Assembly: GCA_945876985.1 (NCBI GenBank)
Contig: CAMCQX010000131.1
Coordinates: forward strand, 1 to 5,455
Direction: 5' to 3'
From: Chitinophaga pinensis
GTDB taxonomy: Bacteria; Bacteroidota; Bacteroidia; UKL13-3
DNA: 5,455 nucleotides
Below are positions 1 to 5,455 of this stretch, in pieces. The notes below the pieces were generated by a model. It searched no databases. It was not told the DNA's origin and worked only from the letters and a program-made list of their open reading frames with translations. Every line of letters starts with the position of its first letter. Position 1 is the first letter of the stretch. Position numbers and translations under genes: made by a program.

Positions 1-408
1 AATGGCCGCGTCCCAACCTTTACTTCCTGCTATTTCGGGAGTTGGCGATAACCAAAAAGTGTTAGCGTTTACTAATTCAAACATGCTTTTTTTGAAAAAA
101 ATAGCCGAAAATTCTCCTTTTTCTTTTCCGTCATCTCGTCCAACGCCCACATAAAAATAGTTGGGTAACATGGTTTGTAAATCCAATATTTGGTTATATA
201 AACCTTCTTGAATGCAAAGTACATCGGGCGAATGTTTTTTCAATAATGAGCCAACTGCATTGGTTCTTTTTCCCCATTGATTTGCTCCATCTACTGCCAC
301 ATCTAACCTAATATTATAGGTAATTACTTTTATTTGTTGAGCAAAAATTGAATTTATTCCAATAATAAAAAGAAAGAAAAAGAATAATTTTTTTTTTAGA
401 TTTAGCAT
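1..408 (-). CDS. Secreted EEP-family (endonuclease/exonuclease/phosphatase) hydrolase, 3' part missing
   Basis: This is the N-terminal 136 codons of a gene that leaves the window at its left edge. The ATG is at 408-406 and the frame is open to base 1. Residues 1-23 form a signal peptide: a Lys-rich start (K5-K7), a Phe/Leu/Ile core, and a likely cut after SIFA before QQ. The mature part matches the EEP fold of Mg-dependent phosphodiesterases: TYNIRLD (30-36, conserved Asn of the first strand), DGANQW (40-45), PDVLCIQE (61-68, with E68 as the expected metal ligand), GVGRDDG (88-94), GEFSAIFF (98-105) and TFWLSPTP (117-124), then GWDAA at the edge. The pattern fits secreted Bacteroidota EEP proteins (COG3568-like). 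The catalytic His and later Asp/Asn residues lie outside the window, so activity cannot be judged and the substrate is unknown. No Shine-Dalgarno is seen. Codons 4-7 contain a run of ten A (388-397). Confidence 0.88.
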   Translation of the reverse strand, partial: MLNLKKKLFFFFLFIIGINSIFAQQIKVITYNIRLDVAVDGANQWGKRTNAVGSLLKKHSPDVLCIQEGLYNQILDLQTMLPNYFYVGVGRDDGKEKGEFSAIFFKKSMFELVNANTFWLSPTPEIAGSKGWDAAI

Positions 409-460
409 GGTATAAATAGATAAATATTTGAGTATAATGCTTGAGTAAAATAATTTAAAA

Positions 461-648
461 GAAAGGTCGGCTTTTGAATAAAATCCGTAAATGAATAGGA
501 TTTAGCCTCCACAGGAGTCGCAACCTTCTAACGTTTTTGGTAACAAGTTGCCAAAAATCCCCGAGGGTAAAAAAGCCTGGTTTTGACAAAGCGGTTCAGC
601 TGTTTATTAAATGGTATTAATTTTTTTCAAATATTACACCGACCTTTC
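461..648 (-). ncRNA. Candidate structured small RNA, about 188 nt, 6S-like architecture
   Basis: The ends of this segment are perfect reverse complements: GAAAGGTCGG at 461-470 and CCGACCTTTC at 639-648, giving a 10-bp closing stem. On the minus strand it begins about 6 bases after a TATATTTG box (661-654), which fits a transcription start near 648. It ends at the closing stem, followed by TTTTAAATTATTTT, a plausible U-rich 3' end. Internal helices are visible: TTTTTGG/CCAAAAA (534-540 with 551-557), AAATCC/GGATTT (481-486 with 498-503), and a CTCC-ACA-GGAG hairpin near 508-518. The interior has higher GC than its flanks and no open frame of note. A long closing stem, loose A/T-rich interior flanks and a length near 185 nt are reminiscent of 6S RNA, including the 6S-Flavo type, but I cannot match a consensus from memory. 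It could instead be a 5' leader of the EEP gene, whose start is 52 bases downstream. I see no SRP, tmRNA or RNase P signature. Confidence 0.5.
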
Positions 649-653
649 AATGG

Positions 654-661
654 CAAATATA
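654..661 (-). promoter_or_regulatory. Bacteroidota -7 box (TATATTTG) for the 461-648 RNA
   Basis: The minus strand reads TATATTTG, an exact match to the Bacteroidota -7 consensus TAnnTTTG. Its position predicts a start at about 648, exactly where the closing stem of the RNA candidate begins. The -33 region is weak: TTTACC lies roughly 20 bases upstream instead of TTTG or TTG. Confidence 0.45.
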
Positions 662-737
662 GGTTTTAAAAACAAAATGATTGGTAAAGTTAAAATGAAT
701 TTTATTATTAAAAATGGCTTCCAATTTGAAGTCAAGA

Positions 738-750
738 GCTAGTTGCTAGC
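738..750. repeat. Short inverted repeat GCTAG-TTG-CTAGC downstream of the 62-aa gene
   Basis: This is a perfect 5-bp inverted repeat with a 3-base loop, 11 bases past the stop codon of the small membrane-protein gene on the minus strand. It could act as a weak terminator or transcript end. It lacks a clear T-run after the stem (TCTTGACTT follows), so this is only a possibility. Confidence 0.25.
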
Positions 751-760
751 AGCTATTTGT

Positions 761-949
761 TTACCAATTAAAAATTCCTTTGGCAGCCAAATAAGGTAAA
801 ATGATCCAAACGGTAATTCCCTTAATTAAGAAAAACATAAAGCCCCAAAAGCCTAGTTTTTTTATATAACCAAGCCACTTCCATCTTTTGCCATGAGGAA
901 CAGGGCATTCAAGCGGTTTAGTATTTGTTTGGTTAATTATTTTTTCCAC
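761..949 (-). CDS. Small single-span membrane protein, 62 aa, function unknown
   Basis: I cannot name this gene. The start is GTG at 949-947. An in-frame stop lies only four codons upstream (TAA at 961-959) and no internal Met occurs before residue 38, so the start is nearly forced. The N-terminus (1-31) is polar and basic, with a CPVPHGKR motif at 15-22 holding one Cys and one His. Residues 32-56 form one hydrophobic helix rich in Phe/Trp/Ile with a Lys at 43, which leaves the C-terminus short (KGIFNW). Trp and aromatic content is high. The positive residues before the helix suggest the N-terminus faces the cytoplasm. It lies 72 bases after the biotin carboxylase stop on the same strand, so it may be co-transcribed; no separate promoter or terminator is obvious in between. 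The coherent helix and basic flank make it look like a real gene rather than a chance frame. Confidence 0.65.
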   Translation of the reverse strand: MEKIINQTNTKPLECPVPHGKRWKWLGYIKKLGFWGFMFFLIKGITVWIILPYLAAKGIFNW

Positions 950-1021
950 GCTGCAATTTTAGGTATTGTTTTTTTAATTCTGTACTGATTTTTATTTGAA
1001 AACAATTTTATTACAAAATTC

Positions 1022-2500
1022 TTATGCTTTTCTATTTTGTAACCAATTGCTATTTTTTTCTACTAAAGCTTGTTGTTTTGAATTTGCTTCATTTGCAAAA
1101 AATAATTCACCAGCGGCAAATGCATATGCTTCATTGTAATTATTTAATTCCTTTAAATTTTTTGGATTGAAATGCTTTTCAATGAACTTAGTATCAAAAT
1201 TACCACTGATAAATGCTTCGTGTTTCATAACAAATTTGCCAAATGGCAAAGTAGTTTCTATTCCTGTTAATTGATAATCGTCAATGGCACGAATCATCCG
1301 TTTTATAGCTTCTTCACGGTCTTTTCCAAAAGTGATAAGCTTTGCAATCATTGGATCGTATTGAATTGGAATTTCCATCCCCGCCTCAAAGCTATCATCC
1401 ACTCGAACACCATAACCTTGTGGTGTTTTATAGGTATTTAATCTTCCTATATCTGGTAAAAAATTATTGGCAGGATCCTCGGCACATACACGTAATTCTA
1501 TGGCATGTCCGTTAATTTTCAAATCACTTTGCGCATATCCTAATGTTTCGCCTCTGGCAATTCTGATTTGCTCTTTTACTAAATCTAAGTTTACTATTTG
1601 TTCCGTTACCGGATGCTCTACTTGTAAACGAGTATTCATTTCTAAGAAATAAAAATTCAATTGATCGTCTACTAAAAACTCTACCGTTCCCGCACCAACG
1701 TAATTACATGCTTTAGCAACATTGACAGCAGCTTCGCCCATTTTTTGTCTTACCTCCTCGGTTAAACAGCTGCTAGGCGCTTCTTCCACCAATTTTTGAT
1801 GTCTGCGTTGAATACTGCATTCGCGTTCAAATAAATGAACGATATTTCCATGTGTATCGCCAAGAATTTGAAATTCAATATGACGAGGAGCACCCACATA
1901 TTTTTCTATAAAAACTGCATCATCTCCAAAAGCACTTTTTGCTTCTGATTGTGCTAATTTTATTTGTTCTTCAAATTCACTTTCAACTACTACCACTCTC
2001 ATCCCTTTTCCGCCACCACCAGCACTTGCTTTAATTAAAATTGGATAGCCAATTTCTGCAGCAATTTTTTTAGCATCATTTACATCTGTTAAAGCGTCTT
2101 TGGTTCCGGGAACCATAGGTACATTAAACTTTGCTACCGCATTTTTAGCAGAAATTTTTCCGCCCATTAGCTCCATACTTTCAGCACTTGGGCCAATGAA
2201 TGTTATGCCAGCTTCTTTTACTTTGCGAGCAAAATGAGCATTTTCACTTAAAAAACCATAACCAGGATGAATGCCATCAACACCTAATTGCAAAGCAACT
2301 TCAATAATTTTATCACCTAGTAAATAACTTTGATTACTTGGCGGAGGGCCAATACAAACTGCTTCATCGGCATAACGAACATGTAATGCTTTTCTATCGG
2401 CTTCACTAAAAACGGCAACTGTTTTAATTCCCATTTCTTTAGCAGTGCGCATTACACGTAAAGCTATTTCTCCTCTGTTTGCAATTAGTATTTTTTTCAT
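1022..2500 (-). CDS. accC: Biotin carboxylase subunit of acetyl-/propionyl-CoA carboxylase
   Basis: The enzyme carboxylates biotin on a carrier protein using ATP and bicarbonate, supplying the carboxyl group for malonyl-CoA or methylmalonyl-CoA synthesis in the cytoplasm. All three parts of the fold are present: N-terminal domain from MKKILIANRGEIALRV (1-16), ATP-grasp with the glycine loop KASAGGGGKGM (157-167), and C-terminal domain. Residues matching known E. coli AccC sites are K115, K157, H207, K236, E274, E287, N289, R291, E295 (in NTRLQVEHPVTE, 289-300) and R337. The length is 492 aa against about 450 for E. coli AccC; the extra ~40 residues are C-terminal, and no biotinyl (MKM) domain is present. 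The start chosen is ATG at 2500-2498. The frame could extend 34 codons to 2602, but that stretch is unconserved in look and contains the -7 box. No carrier or carboxyltransferase gene is adjacent, so the acyl-CoA substrate (acetyl or propionyl) is unresolved. Confidence 0.96.
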   Translation of the reverse strand: MKKILIANRGEIALRVMRTAKEMGIKTVAVFSEADRKALHVRYADEAVCIGPPPSNQSYLLGDKIIEVALQLGVDGIHPGYGFLSENAHFARKVKEAGITFIGPSAESMELMGGKISAKNAVAKFNVPMVPGTKDALTDVNDAKKIAAEIGYPILIKASAGGGGKGMRVVVVESEFEEQIKLAQSEAKSAFGDDAVFIEKYVGAPRHIEFQILGDTHGNIVHLFERECSIQRRHQKLVEEAPSSCLTEEVRQKMGEAAVNVAKACNYVGAGTVEFLVDDQLNFYFLEMNTRLQVEHPVTEQIVNLDLVKEQIRIARGETLGYAQSDLKINGHAIELRVCAEDPANNFLPDIGRLNTYKTPQGYGVRVDDSFEAGMEIPIQYDPMIAKLITFGKDREEAIKRMIRAIDDYQLTGIETTLPFGKFVMKHEAFISGNFDTKFIEKHFNPKNLKELNNYNEAYAFAAGELFFANEANSKQQALVEKNSNWLQNRKA

Positions 2501-2513
2501 AAAATTCGGTGGG

Positions 2514-2521
2514 CAAATATA
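2514..2521 (-). promoter_or_regulatory. Bacteroidota -7 box (TATATTTG) for biotin carboxylase
   Basis: The minus strand reads TATATTTG, an exact TAnnTTTG match, and shares TATATTTGCC with the box at 654-661. Its last base is 13 bases before the ATG at 2500, so the transcript leader would be only about 5-10 bases. No good -33 TTG/TTTG is found 19-23 bases upstream. Confidence 0.45.
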
Positions 2522-2543
2522 AATTGTTTTTTGAGTATTTCTA

Positions 2544-2556
2544 TTGCTTTTAGCAA
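2544..2556. repeat. Palindrome TTGCT-TTT-AGCAA between divergent promoters
   Basis: This is a 5-bp inverted repeat with a 3-base centre, lying between the two opposing -7 boxes (2514-2521 minus, 2569-2576 plus). Its left arm supplies the TTG that sits at the -33 position of the plus-strand promoter. It could be a small operator, but 5-bp arms arise by chance fairly often in AT-rich DNA. Confidence 0.25.
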
Positions 2557-2576
2557 CTAACATTTTATTAAATTTG
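2544..2576 (+). promoter_or_regulatory. Promoter for the binding-protein-like gene (TTG - 22 bp - TAAATTTG)
   Basis: TAAATTTG at 2569-2576 matches the Bacteroidota -7 box TAnnTTTG exactly, and TTG at 2544-2546 lies 22 bases upstream, within the usual spacing. The predicted start is near 2582, giving a leader of about 40 bases before the ATG at 2622. Confidence 0.5.
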
Positions 2577-2621
2577 TATGGTTTTAAAACATTTTTGTAC
2601 ATTTAATTATTTATATATTTA

Positions 2622-3497
2622 ATGATAAAAACAGTAAGAGTTGGTGGTGTTCCTGAACATTTTAATTTGGCTTGGCATTTGGCCATTGAAAATGGAAAGT
2701 TTGCTGAAAAAGGAATTCTCATTGAATGGATAGATGTTCCAGGTGGAACTGGCGCCATGTGTAAAATGCTTAGAAATGGAGAAATTGATATTGCCATTGC
2801 ATTAACCGAAGGTGTTATTGCAGATATTACACAAGGAAATCCGAGTAAAATAGTTCAGTTTTACGTAAACTCACCATTGCGTTGGGGTATTTTTGTGAAT
2901 GCAAAATCGGCTATTAATAGCATTGCATACATGCAGGGAAATAAATATGCAATAAGTAGGTTTAATTCTGGTTCACATTTAATGGCTTATGTAAATGCAG
3001 TCAATAACGGATTGACCATAAATCATGAAACCGATTTTGAAGTAATTGGAAATTTGGCTGGAGCAAGAAAAGCTTTAGCCGAAAATACTGCACAACTTTT
3101 TATGTGGGAAAAATTTACTACCAAGCCATTTGTTGACAATGGTGAATTCAAAATGATAGGTGAATGTAAAACTCCTTGGCCTTGTTTTGCGGTAGTAGCT
3201 ACCAATGAATTTATAAACGCTCAACCTGTTACTTTAGACGAGGTTTTGGCCATAGTAAATGAAAGCTGTAACGATTTAAAATTTAATGATGAAGCCGTTG
3301 ATTTAATAGCTTGGCGTTATCAAATAAAACTAGCCGATGCCATGAAATGGTTTGGGGAATTGGAATATGCTGCTAAAGCAGAAATAAATGAAGAGGAAAT
3401 GCTTGAAATATTTTCAAAATTGGTTCAATTTAACATATTGAAAACAATACCTAATATTTTTGATGTTTGTTATAATAAAACGTTGGAATTGGTTTAA
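2622..3497 (+). CDS. Periplasmic-binding-protein-fold protein without signal peptide, Ca3427-like
   Basis: This 291-aa protein has the look of a type 2 solute-binding protein of the NMT1/THI5-like kind. It opens with a strand and helix (VRVGGVPEHFNLAWHLAIEN, 5-24), continues with GKFAEKGILIEW (25-36), a glycine turn PGGTG (40-44), the NGEIDIAIALTEG segment (52-64), and a second lobe with NLAGARKAL (about 144-152) and CKTPWPCFAVVA (about 183-194). It starts directly with the first strand and has no signal peptide or lipobox, so it is expected in the cytoplasm. Bacterial and fungal proteins of this kind are known as the Ca3427 family (from the Candida albicans structure); their ligand and role are not established. 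No transporter gene lies beside it. It is transcribed divergently from biotin carboxylase from its own promoter and ends in a hairpin terminator. No Shine-Dalgarno is seen, which is usual in this phylum. The fold call is firm; the Ca3427 assignment rests on remembered motif similarity. Confidence 0.88.
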   Translation: MIKTVRVGGVPEHFNLAWHLAIENGKFAEKGILIEWIDVPGGTGAMCKMLRNGEIDIAIALTEGVIADITQGNPSKIVQFYVNSPLRWGIFVNAKSAINSIAYMQGNKYAISRFNSGSHLMAYVNAVNNGLTINHETDFEVIGNLAGARKALAENTAQLFMWEKFTTKPFVDNGEFKMIGECKTPWPCFAVVATNEFINAQPVTLDEVLAIVNESCNDLKFNDEAVDLIAWRYQIKLADAMKWFGELEYAAKAEINEEEMLEIFSKLVQFNILKTIPNIFDVCYNKTLELV

Positions 3498-3526
3498 TTA
3501 CTTGTAAAAAATAGATCAATATTCAT

Positions 3527-3560
3527 AAAAAAAGCCATTCGAATTTCGAATGGCTTTTTT
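3527..3560. terminator. Bidirectional intrinsic terminator between convergent genes
   Basis: Seven A residues (3527-3533) are followed by GCCATTCG, a 5-base loop AATTT, CGAATGGC, and six T residues (3555-3560). The 8-bp GC-containing stem can extend through A-T pairs. It reads as a rho-independent terminator on both strands: 29 bases after the stop at 3497 on plus, and about 55 bases after the stop at 3616 on minus. Confidence 0.9.
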
Positions 3561-3615
3561 GTTTTATAATTAATTTAAGACTAATAAGAAATTGGAGTTT
3601 TCTTGCAGTCATTAA

Positions 3616-5455
3616 TTATTCAGCAATCATTTTACCAGTAGTTTTAAAGCCATTAGCTTCTAAACTATAAAAATAAACTCCAGCAGCAACACTACCTAAA
3701 TTGATTTCTAAATTATTTAAACCAGCCGCAATTTTATTGAAGTTTTGGTTATAAACTTCTTGACCCATAATATTAAATACTTTTACAGTAGCATTGGTAC
3801 TTTGAGTAAAGTTTACTTCAATATTTGTAGTGCCTTTAAAAGGATTTGGGTAATTGCTAACAATATTAAATGCATCATTTTTAGCATTGATTACACCAAC
3901 ATTTCCAGCTAAAATATTTACAATAGGAACACTTAAATGCATAATTTCATAAGTTGTGTTACCAGCTTCTTGATTATCATCTGCATCGTAACCACCAATA
4001 ACAGTACTTTGAGAGAAAGTAATGTGAATATTTTCATCACTAGTTGGAGAGATACTTGCAAAAACTTGCTCTTGGTTAAAACCAATAAATTCTGTTAAGT
4101 TCAATATTTTAGTACTCCAAGTTGTACCTAAATCACTAGAATATCTTAAATAAACATCTCTATAATTTTTACCATTGGCATCAACATCACCTTCTGTCAT
4201 TCCAGAAAAAATCATGTAAATAAAACTGTCAACGCTCATGGCGTGTGGCATGGTAGCAATTGAATTGCTAAAATAGCGAGTACCAGCTGCATTCCAACTT
4301 GTACCTAAATCTAAATCACCATTTTTATTTATATCAGGCGACTGTCCAACTAAATTTATACTGTCTATAGAAGTTCCTTCTTTCCAATATAAAATTGAAT
4401 TTTGGCCAGGATAATAAGAATAAGAACCATTTGCAGTACCAGCAGATCTAATCATTCTAGCTTTAGCCCAAAAGCAATGTGCTTTGCCATACTTATCAAT
4501 AGTTACACTTAAACTACCATCGTTTGAATAAGTAGTATCAATTAATTTAATGTAATCAAAAGCAGGAATTGGAAATGAATCTATAATTGTTTTTGTCCAG
4601 TTTGAACCATTGTCGCTTGATTTATATAATTGAACATCATCTGACATTCCACCAATTAAAATAGCAACATTTGAATCTTTTGCATCTAGTGCATAGTTAT
4701 CACCTCCACCACTGTAAATTCTTTCAGAGGTATAACCTGGTAGTAACATTTTTTTTACTTCCCAAGCGTTTGTAGTTAAATTTAAACGCGAATAAACTTG
4801 TGGCGATTTGATTCCGTTTATATTTACACCATTAGGCTGTGCAGAACTTGAGTCAGTGTACGATGCAAAAACATGTAAATAATTACCTGATACCACACTT
4901 CTATTCCATAAAATTCCTGGAATCAAAATATTAGAACTATCCAAAACGGCAGTTCCTGTCCAAGTGCCAGCACCTAAACCAGTTTTACGGTTAAGCATTA
5001 AACCACCAGTTAATCCTGTACCGGCTTTTACAATATGAGAAAGAACTAACTCTTCATTAGTAGCAGCACTATATGCATAATTTGGGAAACCCGTGCGTTC
5101 AGGATCAATTCTTAAAGATGATTGAATTGGATTTCCCCATGAAGTTCCATTAAAATGATTATATCCTGATCCTCTTGAACTTGAACCAACACCCGGACCA
5201 TCCTGAGCAGATGTCCAAGTTGCAGAAACTTTACCACCTGCATGCGCATAAACTCTGGTATAAATTGAACCATTAGTTTGTTGGTTATTCTTTGTTTCAC
5301 CAATTTTACTAACTTTTGAATATGTAGCACCTTTACCTAAACTTGTATTTGATAATTTTGTACTATTATCGGTTCTTACTACTGAAGGTTTGTATATATC
5401 AGTTGTTCTTTTTACTGTATTTACTGCAGTATTGTAATTTGTTGGTAGTACACTG
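3616..5455 (-). CDS. T9SS-secreted Asp-box (BNR/sialidase-like) protein, 5' part missing
   Basis: The frame is open from the stop at 3616-3618 to the right edge (612 codons visible), so the internal ATG at 4998 is not the start and the true N-terminus lies outside. The last ~85 residues form a type A T9SS sorting domain: NYPNPF (about 3837-3854), KVFNIMGQEVYN, and AAGVYFYSLEANG before the terminal GKMIAE. This domain directs outer-membrane export and surface attachment or release. Two Asp-box motifs S-x-D-x-G-x-x-W are exact: SSDNGSNW (4597-4620) and SSDLGTTW (4117-4140). These, with alternating short strands throughout, suggest a BNR-type beta-propeller as in sialidase-like folds. The first visible ~65 residues are rich in Ser, Thr, Asn and Lys and are likely a linker or propeptide-like region. 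No sialidase catalytic set (Arg triad, RIP motif) is visible, so enzymatic activity is not claimed; it may bind glycans or be an adhesin-like surface protein. Confidence 0.9.
   Translation of the reverse strand, partial: SVLPTNYNTAVNTVKRTTDIYKPSVVRTDNSTKLSNTSLGKGATYSKVSKIGETKNNQQTNGSIYTRVYAHAGGKVSATWTSAQDGPGVGSSSRGSGYNHFNGTSWGNPIQSSLRIDPERTGFPNYAYSAATNEELVLSHIVKAGTGLTGGLMLNRKTGLGAGTWTGTAVLDSSNILIPGILWNRSVVSGNYLHVFASYTDSSSAQPNGVNINGIKSPQVYSRLNLTTNAWEVKKMLLPGYTSERIYSGGGDNYALDAKDSNVAILIGGMSDDVQLYKSSDNGSNWTKTIIDSFPIPAFDYIKLIDTTYSNDGSLSVTIDKYGKAHCFWAKARMIRSAGTANGSYSYYPGQNSILYWKEGTSIDSINLVGQSPDINKNGDLDLGTSWNAAGTRYFSNSIATMPHAMSVDSFIYMIFSGMTEGDVDANGKNYRDVYLRYSSDLGTTWSTKILNLTEFIGFNQEQVFASISPTSDENIHITFSQSTVIGGYDADDNQEAGNTTYEIMHLSVPIVNILAGNVGVINAKNDAFNIVSNYPNPFKGTTNIEVNFTQSTNATVKVFNIMGQEVYNQNFNKIAAGLNNLEINLGSVAAGVYFYSLEANGFKTTGKMIAE

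Noticed and set aside
461..648. SRP RNA, tmRNA, RNase P RNA, TPP or cobalamin riboswitch as the identity of the structured segment
   Set aside because: The hallmark sequences of these classes (for example the SRP GGAAG tetraloop region, the TPP CTGAGA element, RNase P GAGGAAAGTCC) are not present on either strand.
677..742. 21-codon plus-strand frame starting ATGATTGGT
   Set aside because: Too short, with no promoter on plus and no supporting motif; it runs opposite to the RNA promoter and the other local genes.
993..1021. AT-only hairpin (AATTTT/AAAATT) just after biotin carboxylase as a terminator
   Set aside because: The stem has no GC pairs and no proper T-run follows, so it is not convincing in DNA this AT-rich.
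1467..1652. 61-aa plus-strand frame
   Set aside because: Antisense to the conserved core of biotin carboxylase, with no start signal or recognisable family.
2501..2602. 34-codon N-terminal extension of biotin carboxylase (start at 2602)
   Set aside because: Biotin carboxylases begin at the MKKILIANRGE segment; the extension has no domain character, and it overlaps the -7 boxes of both divergent genes.
2603..2797. 64-aa minus-strand frame
   Set aside because: Antisense to the start of the binding-protein-like gene, whose protein sequence is clearly the conserved one.
3023..3205. 60-aa minus-strand frame
   Set aside because: Antisense shadow inside the binding-protein-like gene.
5112..5330. 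72-aa minus-strand frame
   Set aside because: It overlaps the T9SS protein's continuous frame in another phase and has no coherent fold or motif.

Overview
The window is AT-rich DNA that looks like the chromosome of a member of the Bacteroidota, probably from the Flavobacteriia/Sphingobacteriia/Chitinophagia side. Four things point there: a type IX secretion (T9SS) C-terminal sorting domain on a large secreted protein, promoter -7 boxes of the Bacteroidota form TAnnTTTG, starts without Shine-Dalgarno sequences, and family matches typical of that phylum. The genus cannot be told from the sequence.

Layout, left to right. Bases 1-408 (minus) hold the N-terminal 136 codons of a secreted endonuclease/exonuclease/phosphatase (EEP) family hydrolase that runs off the left edge. 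Bases 409-760 have no protein gene. They contain a strong candidate structured RNA on the minus strand (about 648 to 461), closed by a perfect 10-bp stem, with a TATATTTG box just upstream; its size and shape recall 6S RNA, but the identity is unproven. Bases 761-949 (minus) encode a 62-residue single-span membrane protein with a GTG start. Bases 1022-2500 (minus) encode a complete biotin carboxylase subunit (492 aa); its start is placed at the conserved MKKILIANRGE rather than at an upstream ATG. Bases 2501-2621 form a compact divergent control region with one -7 box per direction and a small palindrome between them. Bases 2622-3497 (plus) encode a 291-aa protein with a periplasmic-binding-protein fold but no signal peptide, resembling the Ca3427 family of unknown function. 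A bidirectional terminator at 3527-3560 separates it from the convergent minus-strand gene at 3616-5455. That gene is a long T9SS-secreted protein with Asp-box (BNR) repeats; its frame stays open to the right edge, so its N-terminus is outside the window.

The genes do not form one pathway. Biotin carboxylase is a central-metabolism enzyme (acyl-CoA carboxylation), and its carrier and carboxyltransferase partners are not beside it. The EEP hydrolase and the T9SS protein are exported. The items most worth following up are the minus-strand RNA at 461-648 and the cytosolic binding-protein-like gene that shares a divergent control region with biotin carboxylase.
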